From: Aquila chrysaetos chrysaetos
Taxonomy: Eukaryota > Chordata > Aves > Accipitriformes > Accipitridae
DNA: 64,000 nucleotides
Reading direction: 5' to 3'
Assembly (NCBI RefSeq): GCF_900496995.4
Contig: NC_054457.1
Span: 558,001 to 622,000 of the forward strand
The position numbers and the translations under genes were made by a program. Of this stretch, positions 35,061-47,170 are shown piece by piece. The stretch's first letter is position 1. Each line of letters starts with the position of its first letter. The notes beneath the pieces were generated by a model that had not been told where the DNA came from, ran no database searches, and worked only from the letters and a program-made list of their open reading frames with translations.

Positions 35061-38000
35061 GTGAGCATTGGGGAGCTACTGCTCTGGAAACCCTCACCTC
35101 TGCTCACTCTGCACTGATTTCCCCAAGTAGACAGGTTCCCACTTTCTTTTGGTAACAGTCCTAAATAAACCCACTGTCTCCCCCCTCTGCATTGTACTCC
35201 TCACGTGCTTTGAGAGCACTATCCTTGCAGGCAATCACACTGGCACTCAGAGAAAGCCACCACCCTCAACTGCCCTCAGTCAAAGCTATGCAGACCCATG
35301 CTATTTGTGAAGACAAATATAGCGTTAAACCACTTTAGTCTTCCTTTTCTTTTTGAAGCATTTTCCACTAAGCAGGACCCCCTACATGGAGTGAGAAGAG
35401 CCAGAGGGCTCCTGGGAGCTGAACGATGCCCCAGCCTTGGCGCTCAGCTGCACCTCTGGGGCCAGGGAGGGGGATGCCCACAGCCCTACAATGCTCCCAA
35501 GAGCCTTACAAGGAGGAGCAGCCCAAAAGTGTCCACATACACTGGGTTTAGTTCCTTATTGTGGCTCCTGACAAAAATGTGTGAAGGCAGAGAGCACCAG
35601 CTTCTTTCTGTCTCTGGGTTTCTCATCTGGGTCTAAGCCACGTGCCTTGGGCTTCCTGAGCCAGTGCATCCCATAGTATTAACTAATACCACTGAAGGAC
35701 CCAGCTGGGACAGGCTGGACACACTACTCACAGCTAGCAAAGCTGTTGCCTGTGTCCTCAGCAGATTAGTTTCTTTGTGTCTCCTCCACAATCTGAGGAA
35801 CAGCATCAACACAGCAGTTATCAAGCTACTCTTTTTAAATGGTCATCTGGATTCACACTCTTTGATGTGTTTATACATATATAATATGCATTATACATAT
35901 ACATCTTATTCCTGGGGTCATACTTTCCCTGAGATCTGTCACTACACCACAGTTCTTCCTCACCAGACTCTCTAGCAAACATATGCAGGCATGGGGATTA
36001 ATGAATTCACCAGGGCAACTGGATTGCTTTTGATGGTTAAAAACTGTTACTAGAAGAGGGAAAGCTAATCTATTGCTCTCCTCTGGAAAGAGGGTGGGGA
36101 GTAAAACCACAACCTAAACCATTGGCAGGGTTTTTTTATCTGAATGTCTCTGCTCTGGACTGTAGGTGTCACTCTGCCTACAATTGCCAAAGTCTAAGAG
36201 CAGACCAGGACAACCTCCTTCCCCAACACAAAGCCTTGAATCATTCTATCGAGAGATACAGTTGGTTGTTGTTGCTATTACATTTCACTAATATTATCAT
36301 TTAGAGCCTTGTCTTGTGCCTACTGAAGAGAAAATGCAAACTCCACCAGCCTTCCAGGAGCCCCCATGCTCTTCCAAGTTCTCTTTGAGATTGCTTTTTT
36401 TTCCCTAGAAGATATTAGTCTGTGTTATTACAGATTTACTACATCTATCTTGTTATCTTCATTTGAGTATTTCTGTCCTTTCAAAAGATCCCTTTACAAA
36501 TATTAATTTGCACCATCTTGATAGCAGCTTTCAATTCAGAGCAACAATGTGACTTCTTAATGAAATTTGTAAATTTATCTATTCTTGGATCATATTCATA
36601 GCAAGCCCCAAATGGCTACCAAAAGAAAGAGTGAAGAATCTGAAGAGAAGCAGTAAAAATAAAAAATGAAAAGCAAAACTGTGAGAAATAATTGCACTGC
36701 TCTGTTCACACGATTAAGAAGCATATCAGAGAAAAACAGTTAAATTAACTTACTGAGCGCTTACAGAAGTTTTAAAGCTCTACTGTCAGTTCAATTGAAT
36801 AAATACCCTAACAACAAGCACACTGATTTCTAAAGCAGATGACACTTTCCAGCAGCCCAAGATGGTCTCTATGACACTGACAGTCACCTCCTCTCCTTGG
36901 CCTTTGTAGCATTATAGCCTACCAAGGATGATTTCAGACTGTCAGGGCTCAAACACAGCTGTTCCCTTTCCAGAAACCAAACAGCCCAGCCTTCCACTTT
37001 CTATGGCAACAACAGTGAGACCTTTGCAATCTGACCTGCCGAGGAAAACCTGCTGTTAATTAAATGTTAATTGCCTTAATACAGTCTGCATTATGTGGAA
37101 AAACACAAGTTATTTTAATCTGTATTTTAAAGAAAACATCTGAGGCTTAAAATGTCAGGCAGAGGCACCTTATAAATCAACAGATATATATTGCTTTTGC
37201 CCCTTTGGTGTTGGAAGATATTCTTATGAGTTTAATAGACATATTGTTTTGGGCAGACATTCAGGTAGCAACTGTTTCAGAGAACTTAATTTGATTTCTG
37301 GGAAAACCAAAAATGCAGCATTAATAGCCAATTTTAAATTATGTTAAGATGTGTTGATATTTTTTATTATATTAATTATTTATTTTGATTTAAAAATATA
37401 TCAGAAATTGGGTCCTTTCTAATTTCAGCAGGCAGACGGTATGATTTGATTGAAGGATCATGATTCCTCATGAACATCTTTGTACAGCCCCCTCTGTAGT
37501 GGGCAGATGCTGGTGCAACAGTCCTCAGAAGGACCATGCCGTGTGTGAATTACTGCCAGGACCCCCAAGGAAATGGGATTGCCTGCTTCCCAACTCCAAG
37601 GATTTCCCTAAAGCAATCTGCCTCCCTCCTGCAACCTGCTGCTTAAACAACCTGCCTTCTCTTAAACTACTTAGAACCTGGGCAAAGAGACCTCATTACT
37701 GCAGCCAGGTAATTACCTGTTTTTTCTGCTGGCTTGGCCCAGGATCTGTAGAGCCTTTCTGCCCCTGAGACTGGGGTGATGGGGAAGGGAGGAACTAAAA
37801 AGCATAAAATCCTCTTTCGGATGACACAGGAACAAACTCTCCCTAGCTGCTTGTACTGGCCAAAATTCAGTTTAATGTCCGATAGAGTCTCTGCTCTATT
37901 AACCAGCTTTTAGAGCCAGGAGATGAGCAATGGCTTGCTCCAGCCCCTGCACTGTCCCCACTTGCAAGGCAGATGTAACTGCTTGGGTCTCCATAGGAGG

Positions 38001-38164
38001 AAGCCAAGAGCCACCAAGAGCTGTGGGCACAGGGGTGAGAAAGATTCCTGGCTGGGGCTGGCTGAATTTATTACACTGCTTTTCCTCCAGACTGAGTTTA
38101 TTATTGTATTTTACCTTATGTGGACCACTGCAAATGCTGTGATGGTTTGTGTGGAGCATTGTAG
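35061..38164. other. Host noncoding DNA
   Basis: About 3.1 kb with no gene recognised. 36400-37440 is AT-rich with homeodomain-type TAATTAAA and TTAATTG motifs and could be a conserved noncoding element near OTP; that is a guess from composition. Confidence 0.45.
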
Positions 38165-39225
38165 GTGATTGTATTGGGTCTGGCTGAGATGGAGTTAATT
38201 CTCCCCATAGCAGCCCTCATAGCGCTGTGCTCTGCATTGGTAGCTAGAAAGGTGTTGACAACACACCAGTGTTTGGGCTACTGCTGAGCAGTGCTGGCAC
38301 AGCATCGAGGCTGTCTCTCCAACATTTTTGCCTCCCCTCAACGGCAGGCTGGGGCAGGGCAAGATTTTGGGAGGGGACATAGCCAGGACAGCTGACCCAA
38401 ACAGATATTCCATACCATATGACATCAGCTCAGCTATAAGAGCTAAGTAAAGGGAGGAGGAAGTGGGGGGCATTCATTATTTACTTTTGTCTTCTGGAGC
38501 AACTGCTATGTGTACTGAAGCCCTGCTTCCCAGGAAGTGACCAGACATCACCTGCTGATGGGAAATAGAGAATAAAATCTTTTGTTTTCCTTTGCTTTTG
38601 CATGCGACCTTTGCTTTTGCTTTATTAAACTGTCCTTATGTCATGAAATGGAGTGGTTTTGACTGCTTAAAGAATCACCTTCAAGGGTATTAGCAAAAAT
38701 TATTTAATAGGAATTTATAAAAGTGCAAATTCACAGAATTCGATGGCAAGGTTCACTCTATTACTTAATATATGGATGAAATGTACACAGGAAAATTAAG
38801 TTAGAATCAAACTAAAATTATGTATACAGAGACCGAAGACACAATAGGGTAAAAGAGAAACATACAAAGGAAAATGGTGTTAGAACTGATTTATCATGAT
38901 TGGTACAGAGATCAGGAATGTAAAAAAGGTAGGGGAGACCCTCCCATTGAGTCATGGGGTTCAGAGAAGACCCCCTTGCTTTCTAAACTCCTGTCGGAGT
39001 CTAGGTGCAGCTGGATCGACTCCTAGTCTCAAACTTGGTCAACAGTTTATATCTAAAGAGATTATGAGTATAATAGCAGCCTGAGATTCATTCACAGTCA
39101 AATAAAGTTCATGACAGTAACATATATAGATTTGAAAAGCAATATTTGTAATATACTTGCTATAGAATATTCAGGTTCGTACACACACATGCACAAAGAC
39201 ACTAAGAGATATACATATAAGCAAG

Positions 39226-39804
39226 TGTCCTGGTTTCAGCTGGAATAGAGTTAATTGTCTTCCTAGTAGCTGGTACAGTGCTATGTTTTGAGTTCAGTAT
39301 GCGAAGAATGTTGATAACACTGATGTTTTCAGTTGTTGCTAAGTAGTGTTTAGACTAATGTCAAGGATTTTTCAGCTTCTCATGCTCAGCCAGCGAGAAA
39401 GCTGGAGGGGCACAAGAAGTTGGCACAGGACGCAGCCAGGGCACCTGACCCAAAGTGGCCAACAGGGTATTCCATACCATGTGACGTCCCATCTAGTATA
39501 GGAACTGGGGAGTGGGGGCAGGGAATCACCGCTCGGGGACTAGCTGGGTGTCAGTCGGCGGGTGGTGAGCAATTGCACTGTGCATCATTTGTACATTCCA
39601 ATCCTTTCAGTATTACTGTTGTCATTTTATTAGTGTTATCATTATCATTATTAGTTTCTTCCTTTCTGTCCTATTAAACCGTTCTTATCTCAACCCACGG
39701 GTTTTGCTTCTTTTCCCGATTTTCTCCCCCATCCCACTGGGTGGGGGGGGAGTGAGTGAGCGGCTGCATGGTGCTTAGTTGCTGGCTGGGGTTAAACCAC
39801 GACA
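39226..39804 (+). mobile_element. Solo LTR-I nested in LTR-V
   Basis: 579 bp, TGTCCTGG to CCACGACA. Target duplication GCAAG at 39221-39225 and 39805-39809. Confidence 0.93.
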
Positions 39805-40066
39805 GCAAGTAAAAGAGGTATATCTGTTAAAAATTCCCCTCGAGTTCAGTGAAAATATTCACATCAAATGCTTCAGCATCTTTCTCAACGGGTGAAGGGT
39901 CTCGCCTCAAGGAGCGAAGAGTATCAGCCCAGGTCTCGTCAGCTTTCGGTGACAGACCTCTGATTTTCGCAAACTGAAGAGTTTGCAATCTCTGAGAGGC
40001 ACCCCACTCAGAGGGAGATGCTGGTCGCAACTGGACCCGCTGCAGTCCAGGAGAGCTCAAAGGGCC

Positions 40067-40634
40067 TGTCGTGGTTTAACCCCAGGCAGTAATTAAGCAC
40101 CACGCAGCCCCTCACTCACTCCCCCCCATCCAGTGGGATGGGGGAGAGAATCAGGAAAAGAAGTAAAACTCGTGGGTTGAGATAAGAACAGTTTAATAGG
40201 ACAGAAAGGAAGAAACTAATAGTGATAATAATAATAAAAGGATTGGAATATACAAAACAAGTGATGCACAATGCAATTGCTCACCACTCACAGACCAACA
40301 CCCAGTTAGTTCCCAAGCGGCAATCCACCCCCCCCCCCAGCCCCACTCCCCCCTGTTTATATACTAGGCATGACATCACATGGTATGGAATACCCCATTG
40401 GCCACTTTGGGTGAGGTGCCCTGGCTGTGTCCCCTCCCAACTTCTTGTGCCCTTCCAGCCTTCTTGCTGGCTGGGCATGAGAAGCTGAAAAATCCTTGAC
40501 ATTAGTCTAAACACTACTTAGCAACAACTGAAAACATCAGTGTTATCAACATTCTTCTCATACTGAACTCAAAACATAGCACTGTACCAGCTACTAGGAA
40601 GAAAATTAACTCTATCCCAGCTGAAACCAGGTCA
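40067..40634 (-). mobile_element. Second solo LTR-I nested in LTR-V
   Basis: 568 bp, minus orientation, TGTCGTGG to CCAGGTCA on the plus strand. Target duplication GGGCC at 40062-40066 and 40635-40639. Belongs to the diverged subfamily also seen at 24249. Contains a run of 14 C near 40325-40342. Confidence 0.93.
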
Positions 40635-41143
40635 GGGCCTCACTTAGTACCGCTGTTTATAGGTTCACAAGATGATTGGCTTTAGTCATCAGCAAATTAC
40701 TGGGATTCCAGTAGCACTGGTACTGTTTCACATGAGTTACAATTCAGATAAGGAAGGCTCCAAGGCTGTCAGGAGAGGACTGAGATACGTCCCAAGGTTG
40801 TCAGGGAATGACTAATTATCCCTACTCCCGTTTCCAGCCTCTGCCAGGCAACAGGAGTCCTTGGTATGGTCAGTGCAGCTCCCTGTCTTAGCCATGCAAG
40901 AGTTCTTGGTACAGTCAAGGGACGCTTAATCACCCAACTCATTACACTTATGCTAAGGCCTAGCGAGACTTCCCAAGTTTGTAGATCAGCCCAGAGAGGG
41001 GGAAGAAATGCACCACCACACCTTATCTTGACCCACAAGCCTTTCGTTATATTTTCTCTCCCCTGTCCAGTTGAGGAGGGGGAGTGATAGAGCAGCTTTG
41101 GTGGGCACCTGGCATCCAGCCAGGGTCAACCCAACACAGTGAT

Positions 41144-43904
41144 GCAACTGCAGAGTACTTTGGAGATGTTGGAATTTGCTAAAGGAGCTATTTTCCCTGT
41201 GTTTGCCATATTTAAGCTCCCTCTTGTTCTTTTTTTTGTCCTGATGCCAGCTATGGTGATATCTGAGACTAATTTCTGAGATTTCACTTGAAGGCTGGCT
41301 TGAACTGTACTGTAACTTCCCTTCCACTCTCTTTATAGCAATGCCAACCAAAATGCATTTAGCTGACTTGAGAAGCAGTGTGGATGAAACAAGGTACCCC
41401 ACAACTGATGCTTGGGGAAAACCACTGATCATGTACCTACGTTGTCCAAACTGTATTTTGGGAAGAATAATTTGAGCAGGGTGTAACAGCACCAGCTGAA
41501 AACGTGTATTTCTTTCCTTTCCTCTTTTACTTATCTGCAATTTGCAAAGGCAAAAATATCAAAATTGAATAATGGTAATAATAAAGGGTCAGATTCTTTG
41601 CTGGTGCAAACTCATGTAACACACCGAAGCTGATGACGTTCCACTGGTTTATGCTGGCGGCAAATTCCACTTAAAATAAGCTGCATCCGTGCTGCAGTGG
41701 TCTCACATGTATATGAGAATACTGCTTCTGCAATTCGATGCAAAACTATTTATAGCCTCAGAATTTAACCCCCTAGAAAGGAAGCTACCAGAGGGAAGAA
41801 ATCACCAGAGGTGAGTGCTGTCGGTGAAGTGCTAGCACTTCCAGCGCAGTTCAGGGTCCCATCTAAATGCAGAGCCAGTATCCGTGGGCACATCGATTTC
41901 CCAGAGACCTGCCCCTCCCTTGACCACTTCTGGATTTGATCCCCAATGTTTACAAAGCTGGGGAGTGTCTCAGTGTTTTTAGATTACGTGCATTATTTTT
42001 CTCATCTTAAAGCTGCCCATGTAGAGAAAAATGCAGGACTTCAGTAACAGTTACCAGCATGATTTGCTTTTATTGCCTTTCTGTTCAAGACCCTTGTTTC
42101 CCCTTGTAGCATGGCAAATTGCCCCCAAAACCATATTATACAGCAGAGAAATGTTGTTCACACTTCACTGGCTATCGATTTACTTTTTTGACACAAAATC
42201 AGCCCAAGATAAACATTTTGTCCCCCATTTCCACTACTGTAAGTGATATAGTTCACTGCGAGATAGATAGGCAAACCCCAATGTGCTGGGTCACAATTTG
42301 ACATGGCTTTCTAATCAATGTGTGAAAAATTACCTAATGAATAATGGGTTACACGTTTCCACAAACAAATTAACCAGGATGAGACTGAAACTAATGATTA
42401 TATTTATCTAATGTAATTTCACATCTGTTACTAGTGCTAGTATTTTTTTTTCTTTCCATGGTATCCTTAGAATTACAGCCCAGCTTTTGAGAGACAGACA
42501 TTTTACATCCCTTTAAACAGATAATTTTCAAATTTATTAGATATATACTTCTAAAACCACAAGATATTTGGAGAGCATGTTATTAATTTGTAGTACTTTG
42601 TGGGGGTTGAACTGCCTTTTGAAACACGGTGTGGTTCTCACACCGGAGCCGAGGTGCTCAGACTCACAACATCTCCTGTACAAGGAACAAAAAAAGTGAT
42701 TTTTTTTTCCCAATATACAGCCAGTTGAGATACACCCTGATAATTTTTGCTGGAGTTAGGCTAATGTCATTCGCACATGAAAAAGCACAACAGTGGGAAG
42801 GAACCTCGCGGGCCTGTTCTTTATCTTCTTCTTCAAGTAGATTTGCATCTTTCTGGTGAAATGATCAGCTTTGTAAAACAAATGTTCCTGGAGTCTGACT
42901 GCTAACTCCACACGGGTTCAGCAAGCGCCTGGGGTCTGATGTGGCAGTTACTTCTCAGAATGGAGAAAGCAATTGGCTCTGCGGGGTTTACTTTCCACTA
43001 GATGTTTTTATTCTCAAGGCATGTTAAAATGTTTTGCTTAGGCTGTCAAGAGTGGCTTGGGCATCCTCCCCGGTCTCCAAAATATGAGGCATCTCTGTCT
43101 CTGTCCCTCTCAAGAGAAATGTTTCAAAGAAGGGCTTGTAAGATGGGCCACTAGGGAAGGAGAAAGAGGACAACACTGAGGTTTCCTCCCCCTAAAGCTG
43201 ACTTACCTTGATCCCCATGGCTGGTAATGCAGTTGATGGCTACCCTTTTTGCCTGCTCACTGGTTTTGACCCAGGGATATAGAGCCCCCCTTGCTGCAAA
43301 CACCTTCCTTCCTGCTGCTAGGCGCTGTATCTGCTCTGTCACATCCAGCAGCTCACAGTTGTCTTTAAAGATGTTGGGGAAAAAAAAAAAGTCTCCAAAC
43401 GATGTCACTACTTGAGTCAACATTTTCACAAACAATTTCACAACCTGTCTCAGTCATGGTGGCAGCTTTCATAAGGATTTATTATCCAGAGAGAGAAGAA
43501 GGGAGGGGGCTGAGAGTGTGCAGAGGTTTGAAAGTCATTGTACTGAGAGTTTAATTATTGTCTTTTTCACTGAAGTTGAAAGTATTGAGGAAAATCTAGC
43601 CAATTTCATATTACCTCATTTGATTAAAGAAGTTGTATGATTGTTCAGAATGTGTAATTGCCATTCAGCGCAACTGAGCTAAAAAAAAAGCTTTTTTACT
43701 TCACGTCCTTAATACTTGGCAATAATTAGTAGCCTTATTGGATTAGCCAAACAAAACTTAGAAAATTTATTCTGAAGACATTTTGATGATTGATTCAGCT
43801 GAAAATTATGAGTTACTCTGTGTATTTCTGTTTGGGTTTGTTGGGAGGAGGTTGTTTTATTTTTTACTACTACAAATTTTTCTTATCAGCATTAGGAAAA
43901 GTCC
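41144..43904. other. Host noncoding DNA
   Basis: No gene recognised in about 2.8 kb. The segment 43440-43760 looks complex and AT-rich without repeats and could be conserved noncoding DNA; not testable here. Confidence 0.45.
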
Positions 43905-44732
43905 TCTATACAGCCATGTGTGGCGGAAAGAGACTTAACTGCAAGGTTCAAGCAAACGACTTGAACTTCACTCGCAGACTTAACTGCAAGGTTCAAGCAA
44001 ACGACTTGAACTTCACTCACAGACTTAACTGCAAGGTTCAAGCAAACGACTTGAACTTCACTCGCAGACTTAACTGCAAGGTTCAAGCAAACGACTTGAA
44101 CTTCACTCACAGACTTAACTGCAAGGTTCAAGCAAATGATTTATTTGAACTTCACTTACAGACTTAACACGCCACTATTGCAGGTTTTACAGATACGATG
44201 GAGGAATGCACTATTGCAATTTTTTTAGGCAAGAGTAGTACACTATTACAACCACAAGCGATTCACAGACAACCACAAGCACACACATGTTTACAAACTT
44301 AAAGCATAAACAATATTCACTTACCCCTCAAGGTAAGGGCTCTCAGTCCCAGGGAAGCTACCTCGACTGGCATCCCAATCAAGGTGGGGAAGGGTCTCCT
44401 TCACAAGCCAACTGTATGGTTGGAGAAGTGACTCCCCGATTTCCAACCTGAATCTTAGGGTTTTTATCCCCTGACTTGCGGAATGATGTGTATGACTATG
44501 TCTGAGTGGATTATGATATATGCCTGAGTGGATTATGTATATCTGAGTGGAGTTTCCCCTTATCTATCTTTCTTTTGCTGGTCTGTGATTGATTGAGTAC
44601 ACAAGGTTGTCATTTGAAACTGAAGCTGAAACCCTCCAGCTTTTTTTTTCTTTACCTTGCTTCCTCAGGCAACTGAATAGTGATTGGATTGAGACTCAGG
44701 GCATACTATTTGTTAAGGGATTTCAAGGCTCA
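43905..44732 (-). repeat. Possible old LTR remnant containing a tandem array
   Basis: On the minus strand the part around 44450-44300 resembles an LTR R/U5 segment (CCTTGAGGGGTAAGTG). There is no second copy and no target duplication, so this is a weak call. Confidence 0.3.
43930..44165. repeat. 45-bp tandem repeat, about 5 copies, with 90-bp higher-order pattern
   Basis: The unit AGACTTAACTGCAAGG... is 45 bp. Units end alternately CTCGC and CTCAC, so the array looks like a duplicated dimer of 90 bp. Each unit holds an inverted repeat GTTCAAG-(7 bases)-CTTGAAC. The array is open in one plus-strand frame (15 residues per unit), a by-product of the period. Confidence 0.92.
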
Positions 44733-44841
44733 GTTCAGTGTAGAGTACGGCGTTTGGAAGATCTCGCGATGTCACGGAAAGGTAGAAGGCTAGTCATCGC
44801 CTCCCTATGACATATCAGTAATCCCACCTACCGTTGTTAGT

Positions 44842-45421
44842 TGTCGTGGTTTAACCCCAGCCAGCAACTAAGCACCACGCAGCCGCTCACTCACTCCCCC
44901 CCCACCCAGTGGGATGGGGGAGAAAATCGGGAAAAAGAAGCAAAACCCACGGGTTGAGATAAGAATGGTTTAATAGAACAGAAAAGAAGAAACTAATAAT
45001 GATAATGATAACACTAATAAAATGACAACAGCAATAATGAAAGGATTGGAATGTACAAATGATGCGCAGTGCAATTGCTCACCCCCCGCCGACCGGCACC
45101 CAGCTAGTTCCCGAGCGGCGATTCCCCGCCCCCACTTCCCAGTTCCTATACTAGATGGGACATCACATGGTATGGAATACCCTGTTGGCCACTTTGGGTC
45201 AGGTGCCCTGGCTCTGTCCTGTGCCAACTTCTTGTGCCCCTCCAGCTTTCTCGCTGGCTGGGCATGAGAAGCTGAAAAATCCTTGACATTAGTCTAAACA
45301 CTACTTAGCAACAACTGAAAACATCAGTGTTATCAACATTCTTCGCATACTGAACTCAAAACATAGCACCGTACCAGCTACTAGGAAGACAGTTAACTCT
45401 ATCCCAGCTGAAACTAGGACA
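44842..45421 (-). mobile_element. Solo LTR-I inside ERV-D 5' LTR
   Basis: 580 bp, TGTCGTGG to CTAGGACA on the plus strand. Target duplication TTAGT at 44837-44841 and 45422-45426. It sits at the base of U3, separating upstream U3 from the TATA box of ERV-D. Confidence 0.94.
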
Positions 45422-45425
45422 TTAG

Positions 45426-45432
45426 TATAAAA
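45426..45432 (+). promoter_or_regulatory. ERV-D 5' LTR TATA box
   Basis: TATAAAA, 15 bp before AATAAA; the copy in the 3' LTR is at 48328-48334. The nested LTR lies about 4 bp upstream of it. Confidence 0.75.
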
Positions 45433-45556
45433 GGAATTAACTGCGCAATAAAAGACGGAGTTGGCACTCACACCATGTGTGTTATCTGTCTCTTCCCTGG
45501 TCCGGGCCAACCAGTGATCTAATCGCGGCACCTTGATATGTAGCAACGCTACATAG

Positions 45557-45574
45557 TGGTGAACCCGACGTGAT
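45557..45574 (+). other. ERV-D primer binding site, tRNA-Trp-like
   Basis: TGGTGAACCCGACGTGAT, three bases after the 5' LTR. It differs by one or two bases from the tRNA-Trp PBS of avian sarcoma-leukosis viruses. Confidence 0.8.
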
Positions 45575-45591
45575 CGGTCGCACATGCGACG

Positions 45592-46645
45592 ATGAGGCTT
45601 GCGCAAGCGATTAAGGTATTAAAGGAGTTAGCTGATGAGGTGGGTGCCCACGGTTCGATTAGGAGGGGCCCCACGGACGAATGCATCCAATGGATGCTGC
45701 GCCGGGGAGACATTGGGTCTCCTAGATAAGTTTTGAGCCCCCCAAATTGGGGAGAGATTCGGGAGTCCTTGCTCCGATCCGAGCGCGGAGCTGCTGAAAT
45801 ATTGCAGAGTTGGGGGAAGGTGGTCGCGGCGGTACGGGAGGCTAAGGCGTGCTGGTTGGCGGCGCGAGCTGCTGTGTCTGCGGATGCAGCGCCGCCTCGG
45901 GAACAGCGGGGACAGCGCCCTCGGGGACAGCGGGGACAGCGCCCTCGGGGACAGCGGGTCGGACTCAGACGGAGCGGGCGACCGTGGAGCGGGGCTCGCA
46001 GAGTGGTCCGTCTTTCTTTGATTGCGGACATGGGCACGGAGGGTGCGGCGGAGACGGAGGTTTTTCCTGCAGAGGCGGCACCAGCGGGACCTGATGCGCC
46101 CGCCTCCCCCCCCAGTATCCATGAGAGGAGTTGCGGCGGGCGGTTCGGCAGCTCATGGGGGAGGGACGGTTTGCAACGCCTCAGGCGCAGGCACGGGGCA
46201 TGTGCGGGCGTGACTTTACGGCAGTTGCAACAACTGCCTTGGCCGCTCTTAGGCCTGTCGCGGCCATGGACAGAGCGGACCCCCCTTGCGTGAAAGTTCG
46301 GCAGGGGATTGCCGAGAGGTTTACTGCCTTTTTAGATCGGCTTCAGCTTGCTGTGCAGGCGGCAAACCTTCCGGAGACGGCTAAAGAGGCGATTCTGATT
46401 GAATGTGCTAGGGCTCAAGCTAACCCACAGAGCGCAGCGCTTGTCTCTCATTTGCCAGTGGGTTCGTCCCTAGGTAACATGATACGCCATGTACTGGAGA
46501 GAGAGCAACACCGGGAAGCGCGTCCGATAGTGGCAGCCTTGCAACAAGTTTTGCAGGCGGGTACAACCTGATACTGCTTTTGAGGAGGCAGTCTGTAAGC
46601 AGGCCGCTAATGAGCAGGATTCTGATTCTGATAATAATTCTTTTG
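45592..46645 (+). pseudogene. gag: ERV-D gag, matrix and capsid regions, broken
   Basis: The ATG at 45592 opens a matrix-like frame that is stopped by TAA at 45730-45732. The next frame (SPPNWGEIRESLL onward) runs to about 46290 and includes an in-frame Gln/Arg/Gly repeat of about 18 bp (RGQRP) near 45905-45955. The capsid region in another frame carries a major-homology-like segment (VRQGIAERFTAFLDRLQ, about 46296-46346). A frameshift follows near 46565. The end meets the deletion junction near 46645. Gag of alpharetrovirus type is suggested by the capsid segment, LTR size and PBS. Confidence 0.75.
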
Positions 46646-47170
46646 TATCAGTGCTTGCATAGCCCAACTGGGGATTCCACGACAGATCAAGACGGATAAT
46701 GGTACAGCTTATACTGCGGAAAAGGTGAAACAATTTTGTGCAACCTGGGGTATAGCCCTTGTACATGGCATTCCTTATAACAGCACCGGCCAGGCCATTG
46801 TAGAACGAGCACATCGAACCTTAAAGACCCTGCTAGATCGTCTTAGGGAGGGGGAGCAGGCGGAGCCCTCCTGCTTACGGGATAATTCACCTGTTCTCCG
46901 TACACAGTGTCTCCTGTTAACTGCGTTAACTTCATTAAATCAGACAATTCGGGGGGACCTGGACCAGACGACGGCGCAACGACATTTTACGACTACGGAA
47001 GAGAAAGGCCCCTACCCACTGGTCCGTGTGCGTGATCCCCAGACACGCCAATGAGACGGGCCGTTTGAGCTGCGTTGCCTCGGGCGGGGGTACGCCTGTG
47101 TACAGACGCCTGAAGGGCTACTGAAATGGGTCCCTAGTCGTATGGTTCGTCCTGCCCTAACCTCGTAGTG
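46646..47170 (+). pseudogene. pol: ERV-D integrase fragment
   Basis: The 3' part of integrase only. The second catalytic Asp is in IKTDNGTAYT (about 46686-46715) and the Glu in AIVERAHRTLK (about 46794-46825). The zinc-binding domain and first catalytic Asp are missing. The frame ends at TGA 47052-47054; a C-terminal remnant (LLKWVPSRMVRPAL) is readable in another frame to about 47165. Nucleocapsid, protease, RT and RNase H are gone between gag and this point. Confidence 0.85.

Larger units (their letters stand above)
38639..41020 (-). mobile_element. LTR-V (about 1.2 kb net) nested in LTR-IV, itself carrying two LTR-I copies
   Basis: TGTCATGAAATGG to CACCACCACA on the plus strand. Target duplication CCTTA at 38634-38638 and 41021-41025. 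Removing the two inner LTRs and their duplications leaves about 1225 bp. Orientation is set to minus because a TTTATAAA and a ATTAAATAA-type signal read best that way; this is tentative. No coding frame of note, so it is most likely a solo LTR. Confidence 0.75.
38170..41138 (+). mobile_element. Solo LTR-IV, split by nested LTR-V
   Basis: Left part 38170-38638 (TGTATTGGGTCTGG) and right part 41021-41138 (ending CCAACACA) together form one LTR matching the intact copy at 59120-59699. Target duplication GTGAT at 38165-38169 and 41139-41143. The rest of the span is nested insertion. Confidence 0.92.
44739..45553 (+). repeat. ERV-D 5' LTR, split by solo LTR-I
   Basis: Parts 44739-44841 and 45427-45553 (the second preceded by the duplicated TTAGT) add up to 230 bp, TGTAGAGTACGG to CGCTACA. 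TATAAAA is at 45426-45432 and AATAAA at 45447-45452. Confidence 0.92.

Noticed and set aside
43151..43441. 97-codon minus-strand frame resembling a possible exon
   Set aside because: No domain recognised and no convincing splice context; length is compatible with chance.
45549..46213. Minus-strand and alternate frames with Arg/Pro-rich products
   Set aside because: Antisense to the GC-rich ERV-D gag region.
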